Source: Fidelibacterota bacterium
GTDB taxonomy: Bacteria > Fidelibacterota > UBA8477 > JABMPR01
DNA: 48,780 bases
Assembly: GCA_021734255.1 (NCBI GenBank)
Contig: JAIPJM010000019.1
Span: 1-48,780, forward strand
Reading direction: 5' to 3'
The translations under genes were made by a program, and so were the position numbers. The notes below the pieces were generated by a model, which was given only the letters and a program-made list of their open reading frames with translations, was not told the DNA's origin and searched no databases. Of this stretch, positions 1 to 8,745 are shown one piece after another (position 1 is the stretch's first letter; every line of letters starts with the position of its first letter).

Positions 1-100
1 TCTGAAGGACTGGTTTTGGTCTCTCATATCTGAAATTAACGCTGTATTCCTAACTTAGGCTGCAATCCATGAAAAACTGTGTAAATCCCGTCGCTAAATA

Positions 101-139
101 AAAAAGAGGCCGCCTCATGTACTGAGACAGCCTCTTTTT
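101..139. terminator. Bidirectional Rho-independent terminator
   Basis: A perfect 10-bp inverted repeat (AAAAAGAGGC / GCCTCTTTTT) encloses an inner stem in which CTCA pairs with TGAG. Each arm ends in an A or T run, so a U-tract forms on either strand. It could end a gene entering from the left edge and the minus-strand kinase-like gene to its right, whose stop lies about 210 bp away. Confidence 0.8.
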
Positions 140-240
140 CAATTATTGTAGATGTTACAACACCACTATCAGCGTCCATTCAAAGCGTTTGTAATTCGAT
201 ACCTGCCATATGATCAGAATTGGCAGCATACTCTCGATAA

Positions 241-313
241 CACCCAGCTTCCCTGGCGGGGCGTAGCTCGAACCCCGTCACAGCGGGGGATGAGCGTAGA
301 CTGCAGTTGGGTG
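241..313. repeat. Nested inverted repeat, possible structured RNA
   Basis: CACCCAGCT at 241-249 pairs with AGTTGGGTG at 305-313 (9 bp, one G-T). Inside it, GGCGGGG (255-261) can pair with CCCCGTC (273-279), or the same C run can pair with CGGGGG (284-289). These two inner stems exclude each other. On the minus strand this would lie in the 3' untranslated region of the kinase-like gene. It matches no RNA family I know. Confidence 0.4.
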
Positions 314-351
314 ACTTTTAATCAATTATCTCAGATAACCGTTTGAACGGT

Positions 352-1869
352 TTATGGTTGCAGAATAAAATATAGGAGTGTGAATATCAATGCCCCAGAC
401 AGAGTGGCTGCAACATTGACCCAGTCATTATCCAACCAGACCAGGCCTGATACATGGGATGTTGGTTTATCACAGTGGATGAGCTTTTCCGTCGGTTTCT
501 CGCATACCGTGCAGATGTATTTGGCTTGAATACTTGATCCCAGCACGCTATCGATAACACTTCCCAGAAAGCCTGAAATAAAGATCAGGGTGATCAGCAA
601 GGGGTCAAAGTTCATGGCGTCGGCCATCAATGCCGTTATTGTGATCAAAAATGCCCCCAGAAGGCCGCCGAAGGAGCCGAGCAGGGAAACACCCCCAGAA
701 TACCCTTTGGCCACGCGTTTGCCCGTGAGGATGTCAATCGGTAATCCTTTGGAAAAGCTACCGATCTCTGTTTCCCAGGTATCTGAGGTGGCCGCAGCAA
801 TGGAAGCCAGAAAAGCCCAATATAACCAATCAGTTTTAAATCCTGTAAAATACCACCCCAGGGCAATGATCAGGGCGATACCGCCATTGGCGTAGACCTG
901 CACGATATCTCTTCTTGATCCCTTGGAAACGATGACATCCGTTCTGGATTTTCGGTCAGCGATCTTGGACAATAAACTGGATAGCACGAAAAATCCGATC
1001 AGGGGCAGCATGGTGTTCCAACCACCTGAGCCGAACATGAAAACGCCCAGGAGAAAAGCACCAAATCCACCACTTACACTTAAAGCTTTGGCTTTGTAAG
1101 CACCCCAGCCCATGATGATCGAGAAGAAGAACCAGGCGAATAAAATGTGCAGAGTCCCATTCGCCAGATTATACAGATAGAGGTCCAGACTGATAGCTGC
1201 CACCAGTGTCAGGGTCAAATTGTCACTTCCACGTTTTGATACAGCCTCTCCAATGCTTGTCAGAACGGAAGTGAATAAAGCCATTCCAAGAAGATGGATG
1301 AACGGAAGCGGCGTCTGCCCAGCCAATTCAGCCAGGCAGGGTTGTCCAAGAATGATAATGATGAATGTTGTAATAAAAAATGTGCTGCTGCCTGGCCAGC
1401 TCTTCGGGTCACGCCAGAGTGTGAACATTTTTTTCGGTTTGGCAGCCTCGCCAACGACTGTTGCCAGCGTATCGGAAAAAGCCAGGATGAGCATTGCCAG
1501 AATAAATATGACGATATTTCGTTCCCAGAAGAGAACAATGAGAATGGTAAAGGCAATGGGAAAGTATACCGTACCGAAGGAAACACGTTCGGTTGTGTGC
1601 ATACCTTTGAAACTGTCCTGTTTCAGGGCAACATAATTGAGTACTGTGAAGAGAATTCCCAAAGCGATCGCCGGCAGGCTATCTGAAAGGAAGAAAGGGG
1701 CAAATCCCACAAGGATACCAACCATGACATGTACGAATTTCCGGGACAACTCAGGCGACAGCTTGAGCACTTTGCGGGCTAGCTCCGAGATCCCTATGAA
1801 TCCCATAATGATGGCGAAATAAACAAAGAAGGCGATCCATTCGCTGGAGAAATCAAAGATAAGTGGCAA
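352..1869 (-). CDS. Phytol/dolichol kinase-like + DUF92 fusion membrane protein
   Basis: 505 residues, very hydrophobic, with many membrane segments. The N-terminal half (about 1-230) has the marks of the CTP-dependent polyprenol kinase family (SEC59/phytol kinase VTE5): SRKFVHV near residue 44, SDTLATVVGE near 133, KSWPGSSTFF near 157 and GSDNLTL near 217. The C-terminal half (about 255-505) is DUF92 (TMEM19/VTE6 family), with ATSDTWETEIG and SGGVSLLGSFGG. In plants VTE5 and VTE6 phosphorylate phytol in two successive steps to phytyl diphosphate. A single chain with both halves suggests stepwise phosphorylation of a prenyl alcohol; the substrate is unknown. The start is TTG with AGAGGAAA about 7 bases upstream. 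A possible promoter lies at 1907-1935. Confidence 0.8.
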   Translation of the reverse strand: MPLIFDFSSEWIAFFVYFAIIMGFIGISELARKVLKLSPELSRKFVHVMVGILVGFAPFFLSDSLPAIALGILFTVLNYVALKQDSFKGMHTTERVSFGTVYFPIAFTILIVLFWERNIVIFILAMLILAFSDTLATVVGEAAKPKKMFTLWRDPKSWPGSSTFFITTFIIIILGQPCLAELAGQTPLPFIHLLGMALFTSVLTSIGEAVSKRGSDNLTLTLVAAISLDLYLYNLANGTLHILFAWFFFSIIMGWGAYKAKALSVSGGFGAFLLGVFMFGSGGWNTMLPLIGFFVLSSLLSKIADRKSRTDVIVSKGSRRDIVQVYANGGIALIIALGWYFTGFKTDWLYWAFLASIAAATSDTWETEIGSFSKGLPIDILTGKRVAKGYSGGVSLLGSFGGLLGAFLITITALMADAMNFDPLLITLIFISGFLGSVIDSVLGSSIQAKYICTVCEKPTEKLIHCDKPTSHVSGLVWLDNDWVNVAATLSGALIFTLLYFILQP

Positions 1870-1906
1870 AACGGGTTTCCTCTCTCATCAGATAATTGCT
1901 GCTGGG

Positions 1907-1935
1907 ATTCTAATTCTACAGGATGTATTCACCAA
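1907..1935 (-). promoter_or_regulatory. Candidate sigma-70-type promoter for the kinase/DUF92 gene
   Basis: Read on the minus strand: TTGGTG (1935-1930), a 17-bp spacer, then TAGAAT (1912-1907), 38 bases before the TTG start. The -10 box matches 5 of 6 consensus bases; the -35 box is weak. It lies just after the terminator of the upstream minus-strand gene, which supports independent transcription. Confidence 0.4.
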
Positions 1936-1955
1936 GAATTAAGTCATTTTCAGCC

Positions 1956-1987
1956 AAAAAAAAGCCCCTCGCGAGGAGGGGCTTTTT
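1956..1987. terminator. Rho-independent terminator
   Basis: AAAAAGCCCCTC and GAGGGGCTTTTT form a GC-rich stem around the small loop GCGAG. On the minus strand it lies 20 bases after the stop of the FG-GAP repeat gene and ends in a T run, so it should terminate that gene before the kinase-like gene begins. Confidence 0.9.
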
Positions 1988-2007
1988 CAATATGATCAAC
2001 CCAAATA

Positions 2008-4866
2008 TTATTTGATCAGGGTCATCTTTGCTGTTTGTCTTACGTTGCCTACACGGAGCTCGTAGATATAGACGCCAGCTGCAGCAGGAGTACCATCAGC
2101 ACTCAGACTGTTCCAGTTAACGCTATGTGAACCAGGTCCGTAGGAAGCATTATCAACCAGACGGATCACTTCCTGTCCCAGCATATTATAGACTGTCAAA
2201 TTGACATTGTCTTTTGCCAGAGGCAGGGTGAACTCGATCGTTGTTGTCGGGTTGAATGGGTTTGGATAGTTCTGTGAGAGTTTGTAATCACTGGGTGTGA
2301 TAACTGTCCATTTTGCATCAACATCCGTTGTGTAGTTTCCAAACTCATGCACGGCAAAGGTATAACCCATGGGGTTCAGCTGACTTGGATTGTCTTCGCT
2401 GTCATAGGCTGGTTCCAGGAATCCCTGAACAACTTCTGGGAATCCATCACCATCGATATCTTCGCCGAAATCAAGGGCGAAACCACCCATGGTTGCATTG
2501 TAGTTTGCAACCACTTCCATATCCCAGTCCATGCCACCTTTATAGGTCCACTGGAAGAGACGGGCGTAGCCATACTCAACTGAGAAGATCTCGTCAACGC
2601 CATCACCGGTTACATCACCACCTGTGACTGCCCATGGGGCACCAAAGTCGGAGATGCGTGTTAGTTTACCATTGTCATAGCTGACCGAATCAAATTCGGC
2701 TGAGCCATGCAGCCACCATAACCAACCTCTGTCATAGAGACCACCGATGACATCATCTTTGCCATCTTCATCAATATCAGTTACATGGACACGACCATAG
2801 ACAACATCATCTACGTAGGATGAATCAATATCAAAGGATTCAACCCATTCGTATGAGTCTGCGCCAATGGACTGGATAATATGAGCAGCACCATGATCCC
2901 AGTTGTTGAAAACAACTTCTGGAGTACCGTCACCATCAAGATCAGCAATTGCCGGACCACCACGTGCAGGTGAACCACCAATCAGGGTCGTTCTGTCAGC
3001 GATCCATTCAACAGTCAGGTCATAGATACCTGATTCGAATGTACCATCAACACTGGCAATAACGAAAACGTCATTGTTTGTACCTGAACTACCGTCATTC
3101 ATAAATACAAGTTCCACAACGCCATCACCATCAACATCACCGGCTTCCAGGTTATGTGATTCCTGGCGGTATCTATCTACCTCAGCACCTGTTGATTCCA
3201 GGTTCAGTTTCAGTACGGAACGTGTGTAGGTATCGCTACCAACAACGCCATCCCATTCCCAGGCCTGAATACCCTGAAGGAGAGGATCTGCATTGCCATA
3301 ATCGCACATGAAAATGATCTCTTCTCTATCATTGCCATCCAGGTCGGCTACGATAACACCTGTGGGTGTTGAACCATAGGAATCAGAGTTGGAAAGGGTA
3401 GCTACCCATTCCAGCGTATTATCGGCTGTTGCTTCATAGATATGAACACCCTGTATCTGGTAATCAGTGATGATAACTTCTTTCAAACCATCCTGATCAA
3501 CATCACTACCAGCATCCAGACCACGTGTCTGGTATCCAGGGGTGACAGGATTTACAGAGTTTGTATCAGCAGGAACATTAGCAATGGTTTCAACACCAGC
3601 TACCCAGTCCCAGCCGTCATGTTCAAGCATGTAGGCAGTTGCATCGCCGTCACTGACGAAGATAATGTCATCCAGACCATCATCATCAAAATCGCCGACG
3701 GTTACAGCTTTTGGATTGTTAACGGCAGGATCGCTAAAGGCAACTGATACTGTCCAGGATGCTGAATCCAGAACACTTCCAACACCATCCCATTCGAAAT
3801 CGAGAACCTGGCCAGAAACAGTACCGACATAAAAGTCGCCACCATCAGCAGTGCCACGCCAGACATCCTGGTTACCCCATTCTGCACCATCCCAACCGGT
3901 TGTATCTGTATAGATACGATTCATTGTGGGAGCGGACAGGTCGCCAGTATTGGCAATGATCCACAGAATTCCATCATCATCAGCGGTAATGATCTCGATA
4001 AAACCATCACCATCAATATCAACAGCATCAGTACTTCGAGTTGGGCCATCTCCACCGAGACCAGTAACATAGGCGTTCAGTGAATAATCATCGGCACCAT
4101 TAACATCGTAGAATGCAGTTCCATTCTCGTTCCATTCCACAGCAGCAAAGTTCATGGAGCCATCATTGTCAAAATCACCGACAACAATACCTTCATAGAC
4201 TGAGCTTGTCACACTGACGTCTTCGAACTCAACAACCCATGAAGGGAAGTCATAATCAGTCGAAGGGTCGAGAGAAATCACAGCGATAGCGTCAGGAACG
4301 TCCAATGATAGGATCATTTCCTGGACACCATCAGCATCGATGTCTGTTGCAACGATTGATTTAGTGATGCCACCAGCTGTATTTGCAGTGATCGTAGTTG
4401 GATCGATCTCGGCAGCCAGAACCAGTGAAACATCGGCAGCAAGTGTATCCAGCTGATAAATAAAAATAGAAGCTGGGTTTACTGGTGCAGGATCAGGGAT
4501 CCTTCCACCAAAGATAAGCTCTGGCACACCATCACCATTCAGATCTGCAGGCTCAGGTGTCATGCAATAGCTGTAAACAGATTTGGAAATAACGATGGTC
4601 TGTTTTTCCGTAAAACTGTTATCGCCATCATTTTCATACAGATGGAGCGTCATTCCGCCATCATCAGTGTAGCCGATAAATTCATCGTATCCATCGCCAT
4701 CAAGGTCGAATGGACCTTCTACACCATAATAGGCATCAGCATCCAGGGCTGCGGTTTCGGACCAGACTAGCGAATAGCTGTTTTCCAGATTCCCAGCACC
4801 AAAGGCGACCAGAGAAAGGGAAAGCAGACCAACCAGAATCGTCCACTTAGGTAAAGTTTTACCCAT
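2008..4866 (-). CDS. Secreted FG-GAP/VCBS repeat protein with T9SS sorting domain
   Basis: 952 residues. An N-terminal signal peptide (hydrophobic core ILVGLLSLSLVAFGAG) is followed by about 13 repeats of the type DxDxDGxxE, for example DLDGDGYDEF, DLNGDGVPELIF and DIDGDGFPEVV. These are the calcium-binding loops of FG-GAP/VCBS blades, which build beta-propellers like those of integrin alpha chains. The last 90 or so residues are a type A T9SS sorting domain: NYPNPFNPTTTIEF, then TVYNMLGQEV, then GVYIYELRVG, ending KMTLIK. The protein should therefore cross the outer membrane through T9SS and be surface-bound or released; its ligand is unknown. The ATG has GGAGG 7 bases upstream. It is a single-gene unit with a terminator just downstream. 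Confidence 0.9.
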   Translation of the reverse strand: MGKTLPKWTILVGLLSLSLVAFGAGNLENSYSLVWSETAALDADAYYGVEGPFDLDGDGYDEFIGYTDDGGMTLHLYENDGDNSFTEKQTIVISKSVYSYCMTPEPADLNGDGVPELIFGGRIPDPAPVNPASIFIYQLDTLAADVSLVLAAEIDPTTITANTAGGITKSIVATDIDADGVQEMILSLDVPDAIAVISLDPSTDYDFPSWVVEFEDVSVTSSVYEGIVVGDFDNDGSMNFAAVEWNENGTAFYDVNGADDYSLNAYVTGLGGDGPTRSTDAVDIDGDGFIEIITADDDGILWIIANTGDLSAPTMNRIYTDTTGWDGAEWGNQDVWRGTADGGDFYVGTVSGQVLDFEWDGVGSVLDSASWTVSVAFSDPAVNNPKAVTVGDFDDDGLDDIIFVSDGDATAYMLEHDGWDWVAGVETIANVPADTNSVNPVTPGYQTRGLDAGSDVDQDGLKEVIITDYQIQGVHIYEATADNTLEWVATLSNSDSYGSTPTGVIVADLDGNDREEIIFMCDYGNADPLLQGIQAWEWDGVVGSDTYTRSVLKLNLESTGAEVDRYRQESHNLEAGDVDGDGVVELVFMNDGSSGTNNDVFVIASVDGTFESGIYDLTVEWIADRTTLIGGSPARGGPAIADLDGDGTPEVVFNNWDHGAAHIIQSIGADSYEWVESFDIDSSYVDDVVYGRVHVTDIDEDGKDDVIGGLYDRGWLWWLHGSAEFDSVSYDNGKLTRISDFGAPWAVTGGDVTGDGVDEIFSVEYGYARLFQWTYKGGMDWDMEVVANYNATMGGFALDFGEDIDGDGFPEVVQGFLEPAYDSEDNPSQLNPMGYTFAVHEFGNYTTDVDAKWTVITPSDYKLSQNYPNPFNPTTTIEFTLPLAKDNVNLTVYNMLGQEVIRLVDNASYGPGSHSVNWNSLSADGTPAAAGVYIYELRVGNVRQTAKMTLIK

Positions 4867-5244
4867 TGTGTATCCTCCTTATTAATGTTCACGTACACTA
4901 AATAAACTTTAGCAATTCGGACTGCTTTGCTGCAATCCAGTAAAAATACAGTAATAGACTCTTCCAATGAGGTACCATAAATTTCATATCCTCTTGACCT
5001 TGCCTAGTAAGTATTTTGTGCCAATCTATAGGTCTCACCAGCGTTTATCAAGGAAAAAGGATGGTTCCTGGGGCGATTAGTTAATTAAAGCACATAAACA
5101 AACTTCGACGATTGACATTGCTACTTGTGCCGACTATTATATCTCAATTTTTTTGAATGCAGGCTACATTAAAAAACACTCTGGTCTATATTTTTTTGCG
5201 TGTACGTCAGCAAACATTCACTCAAGCAGGATGAGGAAATGATT
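4867..5244. other. Divergent intergenic region
   Basis: This AT-rich region lies between two divergent exported-protein genes and has no coding sequence. It holds the ribosome site of the minus-strand gene (GGAGG at about 4874-4878) and a near-consensus promoter for the TonB-receptor operon (5112-5140), leaving about 100 bases of leader before the receptor start. The 10-mer CTGCAATCCA at 4930-4939 also occurs in two other intergenic regions of the window. No clear operator or riboswitch fold was recognised. Confidence 0.5.
5112..5140 (+). promoter_or_regulatory. Near-consensus sigma-70 promoter of the TonB-receptor operon
   Basis: TTGACA at 5112-5117, a spacer of exactly 17 bp, and TATTAT at 5135-5140. 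The -35 box is perfect and the -10 box matches 5 of 6. The expected transcription start near 5147 gives a leader of about 100 nt. This is the best promoter match found in the window. Confidence 0.7.
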
Positions 5245-8200
5245 ATGATATTGAACAACCATATAAGAAAAATGATGATCTCCAGTTGCTTATTTATGCT
5301 GGTAGCTGGAACCCTTTATGCAGGGACAACCGGTAAGATCTCTGGCCGTATCACAGATGCGGAGACTGGTGAAGGCCTGCCAGGCGTGAATGTCATGCTG
5401 CAGGATACCTACCTGGGAGCCTCTACGGATGCGAATGGTGTGTATTTCATCATTAATATACCTTCTGGCAGTTATACGCTCCGCGCACAAATGATCGGTT
5501 ATTCTATTGTGAATGTGACTGATGTAAAGGTCCGCACCGATCTGACAACTGAGGTCAATGTAAAAATGGCCGTTCAGGTGCTCGAATCTGAGGAGGAGGT
5601 CGTGGTTGTAGCAGAACGTCCGCTGGTGCAGAAGGATCTGACATCCGGTCGTTCTATTGTCAGCGCCGATGATATCAAAGAAATGCCTGTGGAATCTGTT
5701 GGGGCTGTCATCGCTACGAAAGCTGGTATTGTGTCCGGTTCAGATGGATCAATACATATTCGCGGTGGTCGCTCCAGTGAAGTGACCTATATGATCGATG
5801 GTGTCCCTGTCACCAACCCTGCCTTTGGTGGTTTGGGCGTCAACGTTGAGAATAGCTCGGTGCAAGAACTTCAGATCCTCTCCGGAACGTTCAATGCAGA
5901 GTATGGACAGGCCATGTCTGGTATCATCAACATCATCACCAAAGAGGGTGGTGATAAGTTTGAGGGCAGCCTGTCTGGCTATGCCGGCGATTACAAATCA
6001 ACCAATACTGATATTTTTGAGTATGCTGACCAGTTTGACGCAATGAACATTAAAAACATGGATTGGAGCCTGTCCGGCCCGGTGCCGATCCCTGGACTCA
6101 GAAAAAAATTCTCCTTTTTTGCCTCAGGTAGATTTTACGAAAATAACGGTCTATATAGAGGTATAGATGAGCACAACCCCTGGGATGCGAATTATTTGAC
6201 TGCCGCCGCTGTTGAAAACTTACAGGAATCACCCTGGGGGCGAGCAGGACTCCTTGTTTTCGCTGAACCCTTCACCGATATGGATGGAGATGGTGCCCTT
6301 GCCGCAGGCAGTGAGTCCTACTTTGACCTGGATGGCGATGGTAGTTTTACGCCAGGTGAACCATTTGCCGACAAGGATGGCGATGGACAGTATACTCATA
6401 ACCTTGACATGAATGGTGATGGGGTTACCGATGCCCAGGAACGAGAATTCATTGATCTGAATGGTGATGGCGTGCTCAATGGCGATCCTTTTGTAGACAC
6501 GAATTTCAATGGCGTCCTGGATGGTGAACCCTACCTGGACTTTAACCGTAATGGTATGTGGGATTCAGGTTCTTCGGGGAGTGGCGACGTGGTTCGGCTC
6601 AGTACTTACTCCAGGAACAACATCCAGGCAAAACTGACCTGGAAGATCGCACCCACCATGAAGCTCAATTTCAATGTGCTTAACAATTCTTCCAAGTCCC
6701 AGGGTTATTCCAGATTATACAAATATAACCCCGATGGCCGTCCCAGCAGCGAGAGTCGATCAACCTCTCTGATCCTGGACTTCACCCATTCCCTCGGGTC
6801 TGCTTTATTCTACAATATCAAGGGTTCATTTTATGAGTCCTATTCAAAATCCTATTATCGCGATGTCCAACCGGACGAACTGGTTGAAACCGAGCGCATT
6901 TCATATAACAGCGTAGCAGACTTGTATCTGGCGCTTCAGGACTGGGAATACGATTCAGGAACGTTTTATGATGGTGCGGACTCCTCACTGCTGGTCCTGC
7001 AGACCACAGTAAATATCTACGATAATTCAGGTGCGATTGTCTATAGTCGCGATTATTCAAATCCCAGTGAAAATTTTGCAGCGAGTCGCCTGTACAATAG
7101 TATGCAGAGGGATTCAACCCTGGCCGATGGCGTAGCTGAGGTCGTTTTGACCATGAGTAACATGGAGGAGGCGGACTTTCTGCCAACGGCGCTCTCAGAA
7201 TTACCGAACAATGAATATTACGGTGGGGGACATTCCCACAGCTGGTCAGAGAGACGAAACAGGACCTATTTATTGAGTTCATCCCTGACCTGGCAGATGA
7301 ATAACACCCATCAGGTCAAAGCCGGAGGTGGTGTCAAGCAGCATATTATGGACTATCGGTCATTTTATGTGTTCGTAAATGAGAACGAGAACTGGGTCCC
7401 TACTGCCAAGACCCCGGAGACCAGTTTCAGCAACAATTCCTATGATAATTGGTTGACCGAGGCCGCTGGCTCACTGGGAATGAGTGATAGACGACCCCTG
7501 GAGGCATACTTCTTTATTCAGGACAAGATCGAATTGACGGATATGATCGTCAACATCGGACTACGCTATGATTATTTCAATGCCAACTATTTCAAACCAA
7601 GTGATTATGCAGACCCAGATAATCCGAAGTATCTGCAGTACACAGTGTATAACTCTGAGACGGGTTATTATGATACCTTATCCGGTGGCATTAGTGAAGT
7701 GATCGAGTTCGATGAGATACTTGATACCTTGAACGCGACGGGTGATCAGTGGAAGGATTACGCTGATTTCTATGTCCCCGTTCCAGCGGTGCATCAATTC
7801 AGTCCACGTATTGGTGTCGCGTATCCTATTACAGATAAGGGTATTATCCATTTCAGTTATGGTCACTTCTTTCAAGTGCCTACCTATGCCTATCTCTATT
7901 CGAATCCGGATATTGAGATCGGGTCCGGCTCATTCAGTGCCGCATTGGGTAATCCTGGTCTGAAACCGCAGAAAACAGTCACCTATGAGCTGGGACTTCA
8001 GCAGGAATTAACAGCGGATCTGGGCGTAGAACTCATCGCGTTCTACAAGGGCTTCTCTGGTCTACTGAGCTCTGAAAAGATCGATAAGTATAACACAGAC
8101 AGTTATGTATTGTACAGCAATCGGGACTATGGAAACACCAGGGGTATCACGCTATCGGTAAACAAGCGGCGGACAGGGCTTGTCTCTGCTTCCGCTGACT

Positions 8201-8733
8201 ATACCTACCAGGTTGCCCAGGGTAATGCATCCAATCCACTGGCACTTTTCTATGCCAATCAGAGTGATCCCCCTCAGGAAGTGCCGAAACAGGTGATTCC
8301 CCTGGACTGGGATCAGAGCCATACGGTGAATGTGAATGTTTCCCTGTCACGGCCCCGGAATTGGGCAGTGACCCTCCTGATGAAATACGGTTCGGGACTA
8401 CCGTATTCACCCTCGCTTCAGGGAACTCGATTGGATGAACCAAACTCTGATCGCAAACCTGATAGCTACAACGTGGACCTAAATGCCCGCAAGGAGTTCG
8501 AGATCATGGGGCAGAGGATATCCTTCTTCGCCAAGGTCTATAATGTTTTTGATACACTGAACGAACGATATGTGTACGATGATACTGGTCGGGCGACCTA
8601 TTCATTGCTACCAACCTATACGCCAGATGAAGGCCATCTCACCGGTCGCCACTCACTGGCTGATTTCCTTAACCGTCCAAGCTATTTCAGTAGCCCACGC
8701 CAGTTCCGTGTTGGCTTCTCAATGAATTTCTAA
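5245..8733 (+). CDS. TonB-dependent receptor with carboxypeptidase-like N-domain and Ca-type insert
   Basis: Outer-membrane receptor of the SusC/TonB-dependent type, about 1162 residues. A signal peptide (to about residue 27) precedes a carboxypeptidase-regulatory beta domain (GKISGRITDAETGEGLPGVN), then a plug with IHIRGGRSSEVTYMIDGVPV and NAEYGQAMSGIINIITK, then a long barrel ending in VGFSMNF, with the terminal Phe usual for outer-membrane barrels. Residues about 345-445 form an acidic insert with several DxDxDG blocks (DMDGDG, DLDGDG, DKDGDG, DMNGDG, DLNGDG), probably an extracellular calcium-binding loop. I chose the ATG at 5245, which has GAGG 8 bases upstream and gives a clean signal peptide; a GTG at 5200 would add a charged N-terminal tail. 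Substrate unknown; no SusD-like partner is nearby. Confidence 0.9.
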   Translation: MILNNHIRKMMISSCLFMLVAGTLYAGTTGKISGRITDAETGEGLPGVNVMLQDTYLGASTDANGVYFIINIPSGSYTLRAQMIGYSIVNVTDVKVRTDLTTEVNVKMAVQVLESEEEVVVVAERPLVQKDLTSGRSIVSADDIKEMPVESVGAVIATKAGIVSGSDGSIHIRGGRSSEVTYMIDGVPVTNPAFGGLGVNVENSSVQELQILSGTFNAEYGQAMSGIINIITKEGGDKFEGSLSGYAGDYKSTNTDIFEYADQFDAMNIKNMDWSLSGPVPIPGLRKKFSFFASGRFYENNGLYRGIDEHNPWDANYLTAAAVENLQESPWGRAGLLVFAEPFTDMDGDGALAAGSESYFDLDGDGSFTPGEPFADKDGDGQYTHNLDMNGDGVTDAQEREFIDLNGDGVLNGDPFVDTNFNGVLDGEPYLDFNRNGMWDSGSSGSGDVVRLSTYSRNNIQAKLTWKIAPTMKLNFNVLNNSSKSQGYSRLYKYNPDGRPSSESRSTSLILDFTHSLGSALFYNIKGSFYESYSKSYYRDVQPDELVETERISYNSVADLYLALQDWEYDSGTFYDGADSSLLVLQTTVNIYDNSGAIVYSRDYSNPSENFAASRLYNSMQRDSTLADGVAEVVLTMSNMEEADFLPTALSELPNNEYYGGGHSHSWSERRNRTYLLSSSLTWQMNNTHQVKAGGGVKQHIMDYRSFYVFVNENENWVPTAKTPETSFSNNSYDNWLTEAAGSLGMSDRRPLEAYFFIQDKIELTDMIVNIGLRYDYFNANYFKPSDYADPDNPKYLQYTVYNSETGYYDTLSGGISEVIEFDEILDTLNATGDQWKDYADFYVPVPAVHQFSPRIGVAYPITDKGIIHFSYGHFFQVPTYAYLYSNPDIEIGSGSFSAALGNPGLKPQKTVTYELGLQQELTADLGVELIAFYKGFSGLLSSEKIDKYNTDSYVLYSNRDYGNTRGITLSVNKRRTGLVSASADYTYQVAQGNASNPLALFYANQSDPPQEVPKQVIPLDWDQSHTVNVNVSLSRPRNWAVTLLMKYGSGLPYSPSLQGTRLDEPNSDRKPDSYNVDLNARKEFEIMGQRISFFAKVYNVFDTLNERYVYDDTGRATYSLLPTYTPDEGHLTGRHSLADFLNRPSYFSSPRQFRVGFSMNF

Positions 8734-8745
8734 GGGGTGCTGAGA

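Larger units (their letters stand above)
1..351. other. Left-edge gene-poor region with terminator and structured repeat
   Basis: No convincing complete gene is seen. One + frame stays open from base 2 to a TAG at 56-58 (18 codons, ending ISEINAVFLT), so the tail of a + strand gene may end here, but 18 codons cannot be identified. A strong two-way terminator follows at 101-139. From 241 to 313 there is a nested inverted repeat, and a 6-bp inverted repeat (ACCGTT / AACGGT) lies at about 338-351, against the stop codon of the minus-strand gene. A 64-codon + frame at 152-346 is probably chance: it has no good ribosome site, and its composition follows the GC-rich hairpin. Confidence 0.5.

Noticed and set aside
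241..313. Possible tRNA-like fold, because of GTTCGA-like bases on the minus strand
   Set aside because: No acceptor, D arm or anticodon arm of normal length could be laid out.
152..346. A 64-codon + strand frame in the left gap
   Set aside because: No good ribosome site, no recognisable protein features, and most of it lies over the GC-rich inverted repeat.
1220..1636. Long + strand frames opposite the kinase-like gene
   Set aside because: They are shadows of the minus-strand membrane-protein gene, with no ribosome sites and no family motifs.
5200..5244. GTG at 5200 as the TonB-receptor start
   Set aside because: It has no ribosome site and puts a charged tail before the signal peptide; ATG 5245 fits better.
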